Position numbers and translations under genes: made by a program. A stretch of 64,000 nucleotides of DNA from Marinobacter gudaonensis (lineage in GTDB: Bacteria; Pseudomonadota; Gammaproteobacteria; Pseudomonadales; Oleiphilaceae): assembly GCF_900115175.1 (NCBI RefSeq), contig NZ_FOYV01000001.1:930001-994000 (forward strand), read 5' to 3'. Shown here in pieces: positions 62,992-64,000 of this stretch. Every line of letters starts with the position of its first letter. Position 1 is the first letter of the stretch. Below the pieces are notes generated by a model. That model was not told where the DNA came from, did not search any database, and saw only the letters and a list, made by a program, of their open reading frames with translations.

Positions 62992-64000
62992 TTACTGCTG
63001 ACTGCCGCTGGATTGCTTGGGTGCAATTGCTGCCAGCTGTTGGCTGACGTAATTGCCGGTATTGTTCAACTGGGCTATCAGGGAGTCGGCTGCGGAGAAC
63101 TGCGCGACCAGCCTCTCCCTGTAGGTTTCCATCCGGAGCTCAAGGCGATCCCGTTGTTCCTGAATCTGATCCAAAGCGTTGTTGAGACCTTTGGTACGGC
63201 CTGAAATGGCGCCGTCACTGGCAAGGTAGCTTTCAATCGTCGCCTCAATCTTTCCGGCGATTCCATCAACTCCGTTCTGCTCCGAAAACAGTGCGGTTAC
63301 CGCCTCGGGATTTGCCTCAAGCTTCTCTTTGAACACGGCGGCATCAAATTCGAGTTTTCCGCTACTGGGTTCGGTTTTGATCCCAAGATCTGCCAGAGTG
63401 CGAACCGTGCTGTTTTCCATGCCAGCCGGTACGGTCGTTAACGCTGACCGCAAATCACGCTCAATGTTCCGGATGGTGGAGTCACCCGACAGAATGCCGC
63501 CGACGCCGGTATCGGCGTTGTAGCCGGATGCTTTGTCAATAATATCCTGGAGGGCGTTGTACTTGTCGACGAACTCCTGCACCCTGCCTGCAACTTCGTC
63601 CGGGTCCCTCTCAACTTTCACCGTGGACGTGCCGACGGATTTCACGTCGAAGGTCACGCCCTGCACAACATCCTCTACCGTATTGGAGGACCGGCTGACC
63701 GAGATACCATTCACCTCCAGCAGAGCGTCTTTCGCAGCAACAGTCTCGGTGAGATTGGAGGTGGTGCCATCAAACGCAAACTGGGACAGACCGGAGGCAT
63801 CGGTGTTGTTGCCATCGCCGTCGGCAACCGACACCTGGATCGCATTGTCCAGCCCACTCTCGTCGGAAGACAGAACCAGCCGGAAGCCGCTGCCGGTGTC
63901 GACAATACCCGCCGACAGGCCAGCATTGGCGTCGTTAATAGAATCGGCAAGACCCTGTAGCGTGTTGTTGCTTCCGTCTACGGTTACATCGGTGCTGACG
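62992..64000 (-). CDS. fliD: FliD, flagellar filament cap protein (3' part, runs off window)
   Basis: The last 335 codons or so of FliD; the reading frame stays open to the window end. Visible family features are NTLQGLADSINDANAGLSAG near the open end, FDVKSVGTSTVKVERD, VQEFVDKYNALQDIID, GILSGDSTIRNIERDLRSAL and a C-terminal coiled coil (LNNALDQIQEQRDRLELRME) with RERLVAQFSAADSLIAQLNN. FliD caps the filament and guides flagellin assembly. It precedes fliS. Confidence 0.93.
   Translation of the reverse strand, partial: VSTDVTVDGSNNTLQGLADSINDANAGLSAGIVDTGSGFRLVLSSDESGLDNAIQVSVADGDGNNTDASGLSQFAFDGTTSNLTETVAAKDALLEVNGISVSRSSNTVEDVVQGVTFDVKSVGTSTVKVERDPDEVAGRVQEFVDKYNALQDIIDKASGYNADTGVGGILSGDSTIRNIERDLRSALTTVPAGMENSTVRTLADLGIKTEPSSGKLEFDAAVFKEKLEANPEAVTALFSEQNGVDGIAGKIEATIESYLASDGAISGRTKGLNNALDQIQEQRDRLELRMETYRERLVAQFSAADSLIAQLNNTGNYVSQQLAAIAPKQSSGSQQ

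Overview
The window looks like a chromosomal segment of a marine gammaproteobacterium, most probably Marinobacter or a close relative. This rests on gene content: FleQ/FleS/FleR-type polar flagellar regulation, an HptB-HsbR-HsbA module, a lexA-sulA operon beside a DUF6586 gene, and high-GC codon use. It is a judgement from recognised protein families, not from a database search. I see no prophage, insertion sequence or CRISPR array.

Layout. (1) 1-20178, all minus strand: a polar flagellar cluster. In transcription order it holds a FliT-like gene, fleQ, fleS-fleR, fliEFGHIJ, hsbA-hsbR-hptB, fliK, fliLMNOPQR and the 5' part of flhB. Sigma-54 promoter matches lie before fleS, fliE and fliL. A sigma-70 promoter overlapped by a FleQ-box-like palindrome lies before fleQ. 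(2) 20196-26455: a DUF1329 protein, DUF6586 and a small conserved protein, the SOS pair lexA-sulA with a perfect LexA box, and an amidoligase/class I glutamine-amidotransferase pair followed by a SIMPL-domain protein. (3) 26476-34711: tamA-tamB, a voltage-sensor-like membrane protein without a pore, and an amidase. (4) 34719-43687: initiator tRNA with degenerate relics, a thiolase divergent from a high-molecular-weight FabG, a Val-Asp-Val tRNA operon, envelope/coiled-coil proteins, purE-purK and sodB. (5) 43902-52244: a GGDEF/EAL protein, lemA with an M48 protease, and gspN-gspC-gspD of type II secretion. (6) 52318-62404: groES-groEL with a sigma-32 promoter, fxsA, a FabG-like SDR, an ATL protein, an AmpG-like permease, yajQ, a REC/degenerate-GGDEF protein, an AraC regulator and argG. 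(7) 62566-64000: fliS and the 3' part of fliD.

The flagellar genes at both ends are on the same strand and in the conventional order (fliD-fliS ... fliT-fleQ-fleSR-fliE). The intervening ~42 kb of mostly housekeeping genes therefore appears to split an ancestral flagellar cluster.

The most unusual signal is a family of four intergenic elements (36407-36517, 41135-41236, 59805-59901, 61060-61157). Each has long self-complementary outer arms around a 54-55 nt core that folds into two hairpins. All eight hairpin loops fit CANGGANG, the loop motif recognised by CsrA/RsmA/RsmE, and the two GGA triplets are exactly 21 nt apart in every copy. Stem bases covary between copies, and in the loops only the two N positions vary. 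If transcribed in the right orientation, these would be dispersed dual-site CsrA/RsmA ligands. That function is inference; the sequence pattern is directly visible.
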